This document shows, piece after piece, positions 1-5,911 of a DNA stretch of 6,145 nucleotides. Source of the stretch: Sulfurovum sp. Its GTDB lineage: Bacteria > Campylobacterota > Campylobacteria > Campylobacterales > Sulfurovaceae. The notes below the pieces were generated by a model, which searched no databases, was not told the DNA's origin, and saw only the letters and a list, made by a program, of their open reading frames with translations. The position numbers were made by a program, and so were the translations under genes. How positions within the stretch are numbered: the stretch's first letter is position 1; every line of letters begins with the position of its first letter. The stretch spans positions 1 to 6,145 of the forward strand of contig JALVGO010000003.1 in the NCBI GenBank assembly GCA_027029065.1. Direction: 5' to 3'.

Positions 1-16
1 AGTTTTGAGAAGTAAT

Positions 17-835
17 ATGAAGTTTTCTGTCCTGTTGTCCATTTACCATAAAGAGAAGCCGGCATACTTCAACCGAGCGATGCAGTCAATATGGGAAGAG
101 CAGACTGTACAACCCGATGAGATCATACTTGTCATAGATGGTCCCCTTCCCAAAGGACTAACGGAGACCATTGACAGATGGCAGCAGACAATTGGAGAGA
201 AATTAAAGCAGATACCACTTACAAAGAACGTCGGTCTGGGAGAAGCACTCAACCGAGGGCTTCAAGCATGCAGCCATAACCTTGTTGCCCGTATGGATAC
301 CGATGACATTGCCATGCCAAAACGGTTTGAAACGCAGTTGGAAGTGTTTTCGAATGAAAACATAGACATTTGCGGCAGTTGGATCAGTGAGTTTAACGAT
401 GATGAAACCATGGTCGAATCTGTACGAAAAGTGCCGCAGTACCATGCCGATATTGTACACTTTGCAAAAAAACGAAACCCCCTGAACCACCCCTCTGTCA
501 TGTACAGAAAAGATGCTGTTCTCAAAGCCGGCGGTTACCGTCCCATGTTGTGGTTTGAAGATTATTATCTCTGGGTACGCATGATACAGTCGGGAGCCAG
601 ATTCTACAATCTTCAGACACCGCTTGTTCACATGAGAGCAGGCACAGCACAGCTTGAGAGAAGACGGGGGATCGCCTACGCAAAACAGGAGTTTCTATTT
701 CAGCGTGAACTCTACCGCATCGGCTTCATTTCTGCCTCTCAACTGCTTTTCAACCTTGCCGTACGCACCGGTGTGAGGGTACTCCCTAAACGGGCAGTTG
801 CATCACTCTACCAAACCATAAGAAATCTTAAATAG
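17..835 (+). CDS. Family 2 glycosyltransferase (AmsE-like)
   Basis: Probably transfers a sugar from a nucleotide-sugar donor to a growing surface polysaccharide at the cytoplasmic face of the inner membrane. The 272-residue protein has a GT-A fold signature: an N-terminal strand (KFSVLLSIY), a VIDGP segment near residues 39-43, the metal-binding DTD at 94-96 within RMDTDDIAMPKRF, NHPSVMYR at 157-164, and an acidic ED pair at 181-182 (WFEDYYLW) where this family keeps its catalytic base. The basic C-terminal tail (about 215-272) resembles AmsE-type exopolysaccharide transferases. ATG at 17 is preferred over an in-frame TTG at 5 because the family starts at this strand and GAGAAG lies just upstream. 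The neighbouring polysaccharide genes support the role. Donor, acceptor and linkage cannot be read from the sequence. The family call is secure and the AmsE resemblance is from recall. Confidence 0.9.
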   Translation: MKFSVLLSIYHKEKPAYFNRAMQSIWEEQTVQPDEIILVIDGPLPKGLTETIDRWQQTIGEKLKQIPLTKNVGLGEALNRGLQACSHNLVARMDTDDIAMPKRFETQLEVFSNENIDICGSWISEFNDDETMVESVRKVPQYHADIVHFAKKRNPLNHPSVMYRKDAVLKAGGYRPMLWFEDYYLWVRMIQSGARFYNLQTPLVHMRAGTAQLERRRGIAYAKQEFLFQRELYRIGFISASQLLFNLAVRTGVRVLPKRAVASLYQTIRNLK

Positions 836-886
836 CTCTACTAAATAAGACTGCCATAATGTAGGCAATATTTATAAAATTTTCAC

Positions 887-892
887 TATAAT
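887..892 (+). promoter_or_regulatory. Possible -10 box of the MNT/HEPN module
   Basis: A perfect TATAAT ends seven bases before the ATG at 900. No convincing -35 box lies 16-18 bases upstream (GGCAAT at 864-869). If used, transcription would start at or next to the start codon, giving an almost leaderless message. The surroundings are AT-rich, so a chance match is possible. Confidence 0.35.
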
Positions 893-899
893 TGAAGTG

Positions 900-1196
900 A
901 TGAGACTTACACAACATGAAATAGCATCTATCAGAAATACTTTTATAGAAATTTTTAAAAATGGTGAAATATACCTTTTTGGTTCCCGCACAGATAACAC
1001 CAAAAAGGGTGGTGATATCGATCTGTATATCAAACTGGGGTATCCTCTCTCTAGACAAGAAGCGTTAGAGAAAAAAAGTCAATTTAGAGTAAAGTTAGAA
1101 GAGAAAATAGGTGAACAAAAAATAGATATTATCGTATCGAAAGATACCAAGAGCCCCATAGAGCAAGAGGCGCTACAAAAAGGTATAAAACTGTGA
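900..1196 (+). CDS. Minimal nucleotidyltransferase, MntA-like antitoxin
   Basis: A small cytoplasmic nucleotidyltransferase of the MNT family (98 residues), likely the antitoxin of the adjacent HEPN protein. It carries the Pol-beta-type active site: LFGSR near residues 27-30, then nine residues and DID (about 39-41) followed by LYI, with a third acidic residue in KIDIIV (about 76). These are the expected metal-binding carboxylates, so the enzyme looks catalytically intact. In the characterised MntA/HepT system the antitoxin AMPylates a tyrosine of the toxin; the same chemistry here is inferred from family knowledge. A GTG at 897 directly precedes the ATG and would add one residue. Neither start has a good ribosome binding site. 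The TGA stop overlaps the next gene's GTG start, so the two are probably co-translated. The gene is more AT-rich than the polysaccharide genes. Confidence 0.88.
   Translation: MRLTQHEIASIRNTFIEIFKNGEIYLFGSRTDNTKKGGDIDLYIKLGYPLSRQEALEKKSQFRVKLEEKIGEQKIDIIVSKDTKSPIEQEALQKGIKL
1179..1183 (+). promoter_or_regulatory. Ribosome binding site supporting the HEPN gene's GTG start
   Basis: AAAGG lies nine bases before the GTG at 1193, inside the end of the nucleotidyltransferase gene. It supports the GTG start over the in-frame TTG at 1199. No in-frame ATG lies near the 5' end. Confidence 0.5.
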
Positions 1197-1660
1197 ATTT
1201 GTATGAACAGAAACTGATTAAAATTTTTAATGAATGTGACAAACACATCATGCGGATGAATAGTGCCGGCAGGAAAATGAAACCGTTTATGCCATTGGAT
1301 AAAGAAAAGTATCTGCACCTTTCCGATGATGAGATAGAGCATATCGATCAGTTTTTGTTTAGATTCTCAAAACTGCAAGATGCCATCGGTCAAAAGCTGT
1401 TTAAAACAGTTTTGTTGTATCTTGAAGAAGAGGTTGAAAATAAACCATTTATTGATATATTGAATAGATTGGAAAAATTAGATTTATTGGAAGATGCAAA
1501 TGCCTGGAGAATATTAAGAGTTGACAGAAACGAACTGGCACACAATTATGAAGATGATCCGGAAGAGAATTCAGAAATCATTAATAGACTTTATCATAAA
1601 AAAGAGATGCTTATTCAAATATATCGGAAGATAAAAAACTTTTACAACAATAAAGCTTAA
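1193..1660 (+). CDS. HEPN-domain protein, HepT-like toxin RNase
   Basis: Likely the toxin partner of the preceding nucleotidyltransferase. The 155-residue protein is mostly charged alpha-helix with no signal peptide or membrane segment, so it is cytoplasmic. Near the C-terminus it has R112-NELA-H117-N-Y119, an exact Rx4HxY motif. R and H form the HEPN ribonuclease site, and in HepT the tyrosine is AMPylated by MntA. The start is GTG, overlapping the antitoxin stop as GTGA, which indicates translational coupling. At 155 residues it is somewhat longer than many HepT/DUF86 proteins. The overall sequence outside the motif is divergent, so the call rests on motif plus gene partner. By hand count 1201-1660 is about 32% GC, well below the polysaccharide genes, suggesting horizontal acquisition. 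Its TAA stop shares bases with the stop of the convergent gene. Confidence 0.82.
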   Translation: MNLYEQKLIKIFNECDKHIMRMNSAGRKMKPFMPLDKEKYLHLSDDEIEHIDQFLFRFSKLQDAIGQKLFKTVLLYLEEEVENKPFIDILNRLEKLDLLEDANAWRILRVDRNELAHNYEDDPEENSEIINRLYHKKEMLIQIYRKIKNFYNNKA

Positions 1661-2658
1661 TCTCTTTGCAGGGTATCTTTCTTATATAGATACCAATATA
1701 ACAGCAAATAATACAATACAAAAACAACTATGGTCTCGATATTACACCGTGAACAGTTCGCATGCAGTGTTGAAACAAGCATGAACGGGCTGATAAAAAC
1801 CAAAATAAAGAGTGCCGTCAAAGGGTTGTTGCGCACCAGTTGACGGTGCACTAGCATATGAAAATGGTACCGGTCAGGTTTCATAGGAGAAAGCCCGATA
1901 GAGAGCTTCCTCACAATAGAAAAAATAACCTCCCAGACAGGATAAATAAAGACAGCAAGTACATACCACGGACTGACACTTTCATATTTGCTCGCAAGGA
2001 AAATACCGATAATAGCAACCATAAAACCGAGCAGATAGGCACCGCCATCCCCTAAAAAGATCTTTCCTTTAGGAAATACAAGTACAAAAAAACCCAGTGT
2101 TGCTCCGGCTGTTACAGCGATGACCTGAAGCATTTCCATATTGCCGTGTTTGGATGCCACTACGGCAAAAGAGGCAAGAATAAGCAGTATGGTACCTGAT
2201 GCCAATCCGTTGAAACCGTCTATAATGTTAATAGCATTCATCATCCCTACAATGGCAAATACGGTAAATACCATGCCCACAATGTATGGCAAAGTGATAG
2301 CAAGTCCAAGATAGGTTACCACTGCATCGACAAGCCACACGGTAATGATAGCAGCAATACTCTGAAGTATCAGACGTGTTCTTGCACTCAAAGAGTTATG
2401 AAAATCCTCAAAAATACCGCTTATGAACGCCAGTATGGCAGCAGGAAGCAGTTTTATTCCAATAGGAGAAAAGAGTAGTAACCCTAAAGCAATCATGACA
2501 CCTATGCCACCAGCTCTTGCAACCGCTTCATGATGAAAACGGTGTGGTTTATCCGTTTCGTGGCAGTCCATAAAAAAGTTAAACGTATGAGATAGATAGA
2601 TGACAATAATGGAAGTTAACAGGCTTATTGTAAATGCATAAATCAATAGTATTGTCAT
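1657..2658 (-). CDS. WecA/WbpL-like undecaprenyl-phosphate sugar-1-phosphate transferase (GT4)
   Basis: An integral membrane enzyme of the MraY/WecA/TagO superfamily that moves a sugar-1-phosphate from a UDP-sugar onto undecaprenyl phosphate, the first step of O-antigen or similar glycan synthesis. The 333 residues hold roughly ten hydrophobic segments. Family motifs appear in order: DKPHRFHHEAVARAGG (36-51), GIFED (81-85), NAINIIDGFNGLASG (141-155), FLGDGGAYLLG (201-211) and the cytoplasmic DRYHFHMLVHR (262-272). The first aspartate of the usual DD pair is glutamate (E84-D85), as in WbpL-like relatives. The ATG has GGAGA just upstream, with a short spacing. The C-terminal stretch 280-325 is hydrophobic and includes a short non-hydrophobic loop with two cysteines (302, 305). 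The UDP-sugar cannot be predicted; WbpL-type enzymes use UDP-FucNAc or UDP-GlcNAc derivatives. Confidence 0.93.
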   Translation of the reverse strand: MTILLIYAFTISLLTSIIVIYLSHTFNFFMDCHETDKPHRFHHEAVARAGGIGVMIALGLLLFSPIGIKLLPAAILAFISGIFEDFHNSLSARTRLILQSIAAIITVWLVDAVVTYLGLAITLPYIVGMVFTVFAIVGMMNAINIIDGFNGLASGTILLILASFAVVASKHGNMEMLQVIAVTAGATLGFFVLVFPKGKIFLGDGGAYLLGFMVAIIGIFLASKYESVSPWYVLAVFIYPVWEVIFSIVRKLSIGLSPMKPDRYHFHMLVHRQLVRNNPLTALFILVFISPFMLVSTLHANCSRCNIETIVVFVLYYLLLYWYLYKKDTLQRD

Positions 2659-2698
2659 CGTCTCCGTACTTTATGGGTAAATTTGAATAAATTAAGAT

Positions 2699-2704
2699 AT
2701 TCTA
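2699..2704 (-). promoter_or_regulatory. Weak candidate -10 box for the GT4 gene
   Basis: TAGAAT on the - strand (5/6 match to TATAAT) lies about 40 bases before the ATG at 2658 and after the peptidase terminators. A gene downstream of two terminators needs its own promoter. No -35 match is visible, so this is a suggestion only. Confidence 0.22.
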
Positions 2705-2743
2705 CTAAAATTGACCTTTGCTTCTCCATTGGAAGAAAATATC

Positions 2744-2768
2744 AAAAAAAGGTCTAGGAAAAAGACCT
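2744..2768 (-). terminator. Intrinsic terminator, distal copy
   Basis: On the - strand the 6-bp stem AGGTCT/AGACCT (2768-2763 with 2755-2750) encloses a 7-base loop and runs into seven T (2750-2744). It sits behind the peptidase gene and should end its transcript before the GT4 gene. It shares ACCT (2765-2768 on the + strand) with the proximal hairpin, so the two cannot form at once. Confidence 0.7.
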
Positions 2769-2786
2769 GCTAATATTTAAGCAGGT
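2759..2786 (-). terminator. Intrinsic terminator, proximal copy
   Basis: On the - strand a 7-bp stem ACCTGCT/AGCAGGT (2786-2780 with 2771-2765) encloses an 8-base AT loop and is followed by CTTTTT (2764-2759). It begins 15 bases after the peptidase stop codon. The T-run is shorter than in the distal hairpin and lies within that hairpin's loop. Confidence 0.65.
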
Positions 2787-2801
2787 AGAGGAGATTGGTT
2801 G

Positions 2802-3872
2802 TTAAAGTAGTATTGAAATCGTTTTGCCATTTGGTAAAGGAATAATATAAAAATCAGAGGATGGTGATACTGGCTTTAGATGAATTACAACAACCGCATA
2901 GTGATCCATTCCACTGTAGCTTCCTCCCCAATCCATAGAATGCGTATCATAATCCCATGTATCATGTAGATAAACTGTGTTATTGGAAGCGTTGTACCCA
3001 ACTCCTACCATCATGTGTCCGGTAACAAGAATCAATATTGGGTGTCCTGCATCAATCTCTTCTTTGAATTGGTTGAAACTAAAGCCACCTGTAGCATCTG
3101 CATCAATTCTTTGTGTATAGAGTTCTGTGACTTCATATCCTTTTGATTCAAAAAAGCGTTTGAGTCCATATGCGGCATCTTTGTCTTGAATGTCATAGTT
3201 TTCCATTGCTTTTGCAGTCAGTGGTGTACCGTCATCAAACATATAAAATGCACTTGCACCATCACTATTACCATATTTGGTGGTCTGATTTGTTTTCATA
3301 AAGTCCGCAGTACAGTCACCGTATTTGTGCTCAGCCCAATTGTTTGTGTAGTATGGATCATCATCCTTATTGCTATATGTTATCCAGTAATCATCTACAT
3401 GACCACGTGTTGTTCTTCCATCCAAGCCTTTTTGTGTTGCACTTAAGGGGCAACGAGCACGTGTGTCTCCTCCTGTGTCAGTCATGGTTCCCCAAACACT
3501 GTTATCCATAGGAATAAGACCATTGTTTGTCGGACCTGTATAGACATTTGGATAGCCGTTTCTGTCGTAGTATCCAGCAAGCATTGCCGCTGCAGTAGGA
3601 GCACAGCCAAAAGACCAACTAAACGCCGGTGTTGTTAATATTTTTGTATTAATCGTATCTTTTTCCAGTTCAGCTGCATTAACGGTTGCTCTACTTAGAC
3701 TAACCGGTGGATGCGGAGGTCCACTGATAATGATTTTTTCGAGATTTTTATCAGGTTCAGTAGCAACTGTGCTTACCTGAAAGTATTTATTTGTCTCAGC
3801 TTTTGTTAAGTGATTGTCATCAGCAGAGAGTGATAATGCTGCTAGTAGGCTTAAAAGTAGTAGTTTATACAT
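2802..3872 (-). CDS. Secreted C39-like (papain-fold) cysteine peptidase
   Basis: A 356-residue exported protein of unknown substrate. Residues 1-17 form a Sec signal peptide (MYKLLLLSLLAALSLSA, likely cleavage before DDN). A spacer with a proline patch (GPPHPPVS, 51-58) follows. The core starts at SFGCAPTAAAMLAGYYD with the presumed nucleophile C90. The presumed histidine is H286 (TGHMMVGVGYN) and the acid D304 (YLHDTWD), the Cys-His-Asp order of C39-like (Peptidase_C39_2-type) domains. C141 and C187 are the only other cysteines and could form a disulfide. A linker (PVSPSSD) precedes a short hydrophobic tail, residues 341-356. AAAAGGA lies 11 bases before the ATG. There is no immunity, ABC transporter or bacteriocin leader gene nearby, so a bacteriocin-processing role is unsupported. 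It has its own promoter and terminators, so it is likely expressed alone. Peptidase activity is inferred. Confidence 0.75.
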   Translation of the reverse strand: MYKLLLLSLLAALSLSADDNHLTKAETNKYFQVSTVATEPDKNLEKIIISGPPHPPVSLSRATVNAAELEKDTINTKILTTPAFSWSFGCAPTAAAMLAGYYDRNGYPNVYTGPTNNGLIPMDNSVWGTMTDTGGDTRARCPLSATQKGLDGRTTRGHVDDYWITYSNKDDDPYYTNNWAEHKYGDCTADFMKTNQTTKYGNSDGASAFYMFDDGTPLTAKAMENYDIQDKDAAYGLKRFFESKGYEVTELYTQRIDADATGGFSFNQFKEEIDAGHPILILVTGHMMVGVGYNASNNTVYLHDTWDYDTHSMDWGGSYSGMDHYAVVVIHLKPVSPSSDFYIIPLPNGKTISILL

Positions 3873-3909
3873 AAATATGTTAATCCTTTTCTTAAAATAT
3901 TGTTCTGCT

Positions 3910-3915
3910 ATTATA
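3910..3915 (-). promoter_or_regulatory. Probable -10 box of the peptidase gene
   Basis: A perfect TATAAT on the - strand lies 37 bases before the peptidase ATG, predicting a start near 3903 and a leader of about 30 bases that contains the ribosome binding site. The -35 position holds only TTCTTA (3933-3938, 17-bp spacing). Weak -35 boxes are usual in Campylobacterota, where the -10 and upstream AT-rich DNA dominate. Confidence 0.55.
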
Positions 3916-3923
3916 TTGCAGCT

Positions 3924-3958
3924 TTCCTTGAATAAGAATAAAATTAAAATTCCTTGAA
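3924..3958. repeat. Paired 9-bp direct repeat TTCCTTGAA, possible operator
   Basis: TTCCTTGAA occurs at 3924-3932 and again at 3950-3958, 26 bases apart start to start. Each copy has the symmetrical arms TTC...GAA. They lie just upstream of the peptidase -10 box and downstream of rmlA, where a regulator could bind. No regulator can be named. The second copy is also part of a weak AT-only hairpin (AAAATT/AATTTT, 3946-3963) that might end the rmlA transcript. Confidence 0.3.
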
Positions 3959-3989
3959 ATTTTTTGGTTGGATTATTCGGTTTGGAATA

Positions 3990-4862
3990 TCATTTTGCTC
4001 TTCTGAGCAGATACTGCCCGTACTGGTTCTTCTTCAGCGGCTGAGCAAGGGCAATGAGCTCCTCTTTGCTAATATAACCCATTTCATAAGCGATCTCTTC
4101 GATACAGGCGACTTTGAGTCCCTGACGGTTTTCTATAGTCTGGATGAAGTTGGAAGCTTCCAGCAGGCTTTCGTGGGTACCGGTATCAAGCCATGCATAG
4201 CCTCTGCCCATCAGTTCGACTTTCAGACGTTTCTCTTCAAGATACATCTGGTTGAGTGTGGTGATCTCCAGTTCGCCTCTCTCGCTTGGTTTGACCTCTT
4301 TGGCTTTTTTGACCACGTCGTTGGGGTAGAAGTAGAGCCCTACCACCGCATAGTTGCTTTTGGGGTTTTGGGGTTTCTCTTCAATAGAGATAACAGTACC
4401 CTCCTCATCAAACTCCGCCACGCCGTAACGCTCGGGGTCTTTGACATAGTAGCCAAAGACGGTAGCGGCATTGTGTTCTGTGGCGTTGGCGACAGAAGTT
4501 GCAAGCATCTGGGTAAGACCGTGTCCGTAAAAAATGTTGTCTCCCAGTACCAGTGCTACATCGTCATCGCCGATGAACTCCTCACCAAGGATGAATGCCT
4601 GTGCAAGTCCGTCCGGACTTGGCTGGACAACATAACTGAACTGCATACCGATATCGCTTCCGTCACCCAGCAACTGCTCAAAACGCGGCAGGTCTGTGGG
4701 TGTGGAGATGATGAGCACTTCTGTAATGCCTGCAAGCATGAGTACTGAAAGCGGATAGTAGATCATCGGTTTGTCGTAGATGGGAACCAGCTGTTTGCTG
4801 ACCCCTTTGGTGATGGGGTAGAGCCGTGTGCCTGACCCGCCTGCTAAAATGATACCTTTCAT
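3990..4862 (-). CDS. rmlA: Glucose-1-phosphate thymidylyltransferase
   Basis: Makes dTDP-glucose and pyrophosphate from dTTP and glucose-1-phosphate in the cytoplasm, the first step of dTDP-deoxysugar synthesis. The 290 residues match the usual RmlA length. It starts with [17 protein letters not shown] (nucleotide-binding loop), then [17 protein letters not shown] (23-39), [11 protein letters not shown] (80-90), the metal and sugar-binding GDN (107-109), the EEKP segment (161-164) and [10 protein letters not shown] (195-204), all intact and typical. The frame stays open upstream to 4919, but family alignment and an AGGAGA six bases before the ATG at 4862 fix the start. Its ATG overlaps the rmlB stop (ATGA, 4859-4862), so the two are translationally coupled. 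It is the last gene of the galU-rmlB-rmlA run in this window. Confidence 0.97.
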   Translation of the reverse strand: MKGIILAGGSGTRLYPITKGVSKQLVPIYDKPMIYYPLSVLMLAGITEVLIISTPTDLPRFEQLLGDGSDIGMQFSYVVQPSPDGLAQAFILGEEFIGDDDVALVLGDNIFYGHGLTQMLATSVANATEHNAATVFGYYVKDPERYGVAEFDEEGTVISIEEKPQNPKSNYAVVGLYFYPNDVVKKAKEVKPSERGELEITTLNQMYLEEKRLKVELMGRGYAWLDTGTHESLLEASNFIQTIENRQGLKVACIEEIAYEMGYISKEELIALAQPLKKNQYGQYLLRRAK

Positions 4863-5911
4863 ACACTGTCTCCTAATCGTTCTCGCTGGTAACTGCCGTC
4901 TTGTACAGCTCTCCACCATGCTTCATTGTCGAGGTACCACTGTACGGTCTTCTCCAGACCGGTTTCGAAGGTCTCCTGTGGCTTCCACCCAAGCTCCCTC
5001 TCTATCTTCGATGCATCTATAGCGTAACGTACATCGTGTCCGGGGCGGTCTTTGACAAATGTGATGAGCTCTTCGTACGGGGTCTCTTTGGGTACTTTTT
5101 GGTCAAGGATCTTGCAGATGGTTTTGACCACTTCGATATTCTGCTTTTCGTTGTGTCCGCCAATATTGTAGGTTTTGCCTATCTCTCCAGTCGTAGCGAC
5201 GAGTACCAGTGCTCTGGCGTGGTCTTCTACATAAAGCCAGTCGCGGATCTGATCCCCTTTGCCGTAAATAGGCAGGGGTTTGCCTTCAAGGGCATTGAGG
5301 ATGACAAGTGGGATGAGCTTTTCAGGGAAATGGTACGGTCCGTAGTTGTTGGAGCAGTTGGTTACCAGTGTCGGGAAACCGTAAGTGCGCTGCCAGGCAC
5401 GTACAAGGTGGTCTGAGCTTGCCTTTGATGCAGAGTAGGGGGAGCTTGGTGCGTAAGGGGTCGTTTCGGTAAAGAGATCATCGGTACCCTCAAGGTCACC
5501 ATACACCTCGTCGGTTGAGATATGGTGAAAACGGAATGTTTTCTGTTTTGCCTCATCGAGGGTGTTGTAGTATTTGCGCCCCTCATCCAGCAGGGTGTAA
5601 GTACCGAAAATATTGGTCTTGATGAACTCTCCCGGGCCGTCGATGGAACGGTCAACATGTGACTCTGCGGCAAGATGCATGACAATGTCGGGCTGATGCT
5701 CTTGGTAAACGCGTGCGATCTCTTCAGCATCACAGATATCGACCTGCTCAAATGCATAACGCGGCGAGTCACTGACTTCGGTAAGAGACTGAAGATTTCC
5801 TGCATAGGTCAGTTTGTCTACATTGACCACTTCATGGTTTGTGTTGTTAATCAGGTGGCGAATGACAGCCGATCCGATAAATCCGGCACCGCCGGTCACT
5901 AAAAATTTCAT
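4859..5911 (-). CDS. rmlB: dTDP-glucose 4,6-dehydratase
   Basis: Converts dTDP-glucose to dTDP-4-keto-6-deoxyglucose, using a tightly bound NAD. It is an extended short-chain dehydrogenase of 350 residues, the normal length. Visible are the Rossmann loop GGAGFIG (7-13), VDKLTYAGN (31-39), the [12 protein letters not shown] segment (79-90), the catalytic TDE (133-135, [10 protein letters not shown]), Y159-x3-K163 (YSASK), the [14 protein letters not shown] stretch (188-201) and [16 protein letters not shown] (216-231). All catalytic residues are present. The ATG follows the galU stop directly, with AGGGAG eight bases upstream inside galU. The product can feed L-rhamnose (needs rmlC and rmlD) or amino-deoxysugars such as Qui3N, Qui4N or Fuc3N; none of those downstream genes is in the window. 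Confidence 0.98.
   Translation of the reverse strand: MKFLVTGGAGFIGSAVIRHLINNTNHEVVNVDKLTYAGNLQSLTEVSDSPRYAFEQVDICDAEEIARVYQEHQPDIVMHLAAESHVDRSIDGPGEFIKTNIFGTYTLLDEGRKYYNTLDEAKQKTFRFHHISTDEVYGDLEGTDDLFTETTPYAPSSPYSASKASSDHLVRAWQRTYGFPTLVTNCSNNYGPYHFPEKLIPLVILNALEGKPLPIYGKGDQIRDWLYVEDHARALVLVATTGEIGKTYNIGGHNEKQNIEVVKTICKILDQKVPKETPYEELITFVKDRPGHDVRYAIDASKIERELGWKPQETFETGLEKTVQWYLDNEAWWRAVQDGSYQRERLGDSV
4869..4874 (-). promoter_or_regulatory. Ribosome binding site that fixes the rmlA start
   Basis: AGGAGA lies six bases before the ATG at 4862, inside the 3' end of rmlB. This near-ideal site supports the 290-residue RmlA over a longer reading frame opening at 4919, which would add 19 residues foreign to the family. 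Confidence 0.85.

Noticed and set aside
5..16. TTG start for the GT2 gene
   Set aside because: It adds four residues before the usual first strand of the fold, and the ATG at 17 has a plausible upstream site.
203..631. Reading frames on the - strand under the GT2 gene
   Set aside because: They are shadows of the GT2 coding sequence and show no family features.
852..867. Small inverted repeat TGCC...GGCA after the GT2 gene as a terminator
   Set aside because: The stem is only four base pairs and no clean T-run follows, so it is too weak to call.
1858..2055. A 65-residue + strand frame inside the GT4 gene
   Set aside because: It is antisense to conserved WecA-family motifs and has no independent support.
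2802..2855. PEP-CTERM sorting signal at the peptidase C-terminus
   Set aside because: There is no PEP motif, no full transmembrane helix and no basic end, so the known signal does not fit.
3954..4748. A 264-residue reading frame on the + strand
   Set aside because: It is antisense to rmlA, whose motifs are intact on the other strand; its translation shows no domain and is rich in residues typical of shadow frames.
4863..4919. Longer N-terminus for RmlA starting at 4919
   Set aside because: The extra 19 residues precede the conserved KGIILAGG start, lie in rmlB coding sequence, and an AGGAGA site serves the ATG at 4862.
4901..5416. A 171-residue reading frame on the + strand
   Set aside because: It lies antisense inside rmlB, which is fully conserved, and has no recognisable motif or ribosome binding site.
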